Under the pieces are notes generated by a model. The model was given only the letters and a program-made list of their open reading frames with translations, was not told where the DNA came from and searched no databases. From contig CAMCTY010000017.1 in assembly GCA_945878725.1 (NCBI GenBank), forward strand, positions 1-41,394: DNA of 41,394 bases, given 5' to 3'. The translations under genes and the position numbers were made by a program. Below are positions 40,091 to 41,394 of this stretch, one piece after another (position 1 is the first letter of the stretch; every line of letters starts with the position of its first letter). The DNA comes from Bifidobacterium breve. GTDB taxonomy: Bacteria; Actinomycetota; Acidimicrobiia; Acidimicrobiales; Acidimicrobilacustridaceae.

Positions 40091-41394
40091 GTGATTCGTG
40101 ATCAGCTCGTCGCTTCGCTGCGTTCCGCCCTATCGGCACTCGAGGTCCAACCCGTTCCTGAGAACGTCAATCTCGAGCGGCCGGCTCATCGCGAGCACGG
40201 CGACTGGTCGTCGAACATCGCATTGGCGGCGGCAAAGGCGGCAGGTTGGAATCCCCAGGAACTTGCCGGGCGCATGGCCGAGATCCTGAATGCTGATCTG
40301 CCCGCACACGTCACCTCAGTTGAGGTGGCCGGCCCCGGATTCGTGAACTTCCGTCTGGCAGATTCTTGGCTTCACGATGTCCTTGTCGATGTGCAGCAAA
40401 GCGGTGTCGCCGGATACGCACGGTCAACGGCTGGCTCCGGAACCAAAGTGCTGGTCGAGTTCGTCAGCGCCAACCCGACTGGCCCCTTGCATGCTGGCCA
40501 TGGCCGGGGTGCTGCGTACGGCGATTCGCTCGTTCGGATCATGCAGCGCTGCGGCTATGAAGTCGATCGGGAGAACTACCTGAACGACCGGGGTACGCAG
40601 ATGCAGTTGTTTGTGGCATCGCTCGAAGCGCGTCAGCGCGGCGAGGATGTGCCCGAAGGTGGCTACAAGGGTCAATACATCATCGACTGGGCTGCCGAGA
40701 TTCCGGTGGGTGCTGACACCTTCGAGTGGGGCGAGCAACGGGCCGTCGCCGATCACCTTGAAACCCTCGGACGAATGAACGTTGATTTCGATTCGTGGTT
40801 CAGCGAACGCTCGATGGTTGATTCAGGTGCGATCGAAACGACACTGGCTGATCTGCGAGAGCGCGGAGTCGTCTACGAAGAGGACGGAGCGACATGGCTC
40901 CGTTCGACAGATTTCCGGGACGACAAGGACCGCGTACTCATCAAGAGTGACGGCGAGTTCACCTATCTCCTCCCGGACATCGCCTATCACCGTGACAAGT
41001 TCTCGCGCGGGTACGACCTCCTCATCGACGTGTGGGGAGCCGATCATCACGGATACGTTCCGCGTATGAAGGCTGCGATGCAGGCGCTCGGACACGATCC
41101 TGCCGAGTTGGAAGTCCAGATCATCCAGTTGGTGAACCTTCTCAAGGGCGGAGAGCCGGTCAGGTTCTCAAAGAGGGCCGGCGACATCGTCGAACTGGCA
41201 GAGGTGCTTGACGAGGTCGGGGCCGATTCGGCGAGGCTCACCTATCTGCTCCAGTCCATCGACTCGACGCAGACTTTCGATTACGACGTGGTGAAGAGCC
41301 GGGCAATGGACAACCCCGTCTTCTACGTCCAGATGGCGTATGCCCGGATTCGTTCGATCTTCCGTGTGGCGCAAGAACGTGCCGTCGCTAGTGC
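40091..41394 (+). CDS. argS: arginyl-tRNA synthetase, 3' end cut by window
   Basis: 434 codons are visible and the frame is open to the last base. The N-terminal Arg-tRNA synthetase domain (about 1-90) is followed by the class I catalytic core: N-P-T-G-P-L-H-A-G-H-G-R-G (128-140, with HIGH form H-A-G-H), W-G-A-D-H-H-G-Y near 317 and F-S-K-R-A-G-D (359-365), the KMSKS equivalent. GTG 40091 is taken as start; GGAG lies 12 nt upstream. About 120 residues including the anticodon-binding domain are missing beyond the edge. Confidence 0.95.
   Translation, partial: MIRDQLVASLRSALSALEVQPVPENVNLERPAHREHGDWSSNIALAAAKAAGWNPQELAGRMAEILNADLPAHVTSVEVAGPGFVNFRLADSWLHDVLVDVQQSGVAGYARSTAGSGTKVLVEFVSANPTGPLHAGHGRGAAYGDSLVRIMQRCGYEVDRENYLNDRGTQMQLFVASLEARQRGEDVPEGGYKGQYIIDWAAEIPVGADTFEWGEQRAVADHLETLGRMNVDFDSWFSERSMVDSGAIETTLADLRERGVVYEEDGATWLRSTDFRDDKDRVLIKSDGEFTYLLPDIAYHRDKFSRGYDLLIDVWGADHHGYVPRMKAAMQALGHDPAELEVQIIQLVNLLKGGEPVRFSKRAGDIVELAEVLDEVGADSARLTYLLQSIDSTQTFDYDVVKSRAMDNPVFYVQMAYARIRSIFRVAQERAVAS

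Noticed and set aside
1..41394. CRISPR, transposon, integron, phage or rRNA signatures
   Set aside because: None found on reading: no spaced repeat arrays, no transposase or integrase motifs, no terminal inverted repeats flanking cargo; the tRNA shows no adjacent integrase or attachment-site duplication.

Overview
The window looks like a contiguous piece of a high-GC actinobacterial chromosome, most likely from the class Acidimicrobiia. The evidence is a WhiB-type iron-sulfur regulator beside a PdtaS-type kinase, DUF3107, the SCO1664/DUF3090/phosphomutase trio, paired ArsA-like ATPases, an actinobacterial-type MurA, an F420-type FrhB homologue, and several exported proteins with Thr-rich linkers. 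The class assignment is inference. No rRNA, CRISPR array, insertion sequence, integrase or phage gene was seen. Gene density is about one per kb, and many neighbouring genes overlap by 1-4 nt.

Layout. 1-4118: end of an MFS transporter, then a lipid-degradation set (acyl-CoA dehydrogenase, DUF35 OB-fold protein, SCP-x-type thiolase, TetR regulator). 4134-6718: small membrane protein and GT4 glycosyltransferase, divergent from a GH63-like glycosidase. 6738-8853: minus-strand group of class E-like sortase, septum-formation-like lipoprotein and an anchored protein. 8947-15816: complete System I cytochrome c maturation operon ccmA-B-C-D-E-F-G-H-I, in which every junction overlaps; it includes a 43-aa ccmD. 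15846-19490: SixA-like phosphatase, a NifS-like protein whose PLP lysine is Arg, and a SufR-like regulator, divergent from the Mrp/ApbC iron-sulfur carrier. 19617-23931: DUF3107, two ArsA ATPases, PdtaS kinase and convergent WhiB.

24165-28314: glycerophosphodiesterase, convergent diacylglycerol-kinase-like gene, etfB-etfA and a DUF2231 membrane protein. 28328-30224: SCO1664/DUF3090/phosphomutase operon. 30353-33350: Cys-rich lipoprotein, FrhB-like F420 oxidoreductase subunit and a divergent acyl-CoA dehydrogenase. 33390-37224: LCP cell-wall ligase, acyl-CoA synthetase and TetR regulator. 37344-39945: tRNA-Arg(CCG), DUF1345 and YccF membrane proteins, MurA. 40091 to the end: argS, cut by the window edge.

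How the genes fit together. Fatty acid or sterol-like substrates would be activated by the AMP-dependent ligase, oxidised by two acyl-CoA dehydrogenases that pass electrons to EtfAB, and cleaved by the thiolase/DUF35 pair, under two TetR regulators. The Ccm operon would supply c-type cytochromes to the respiratory chain. Mrp, the NifS-like protein, the SufR-like regulator and WhiB point to iron-sulfur and redox management. MurA, LCP and sortase serve the cell envelope. No clearly new multi-gene system is proven; the strongest anomalies are the lysine-less NifS-like protein in its iron-sulfur divergon and the System I ccm operon in an actinobacterium.
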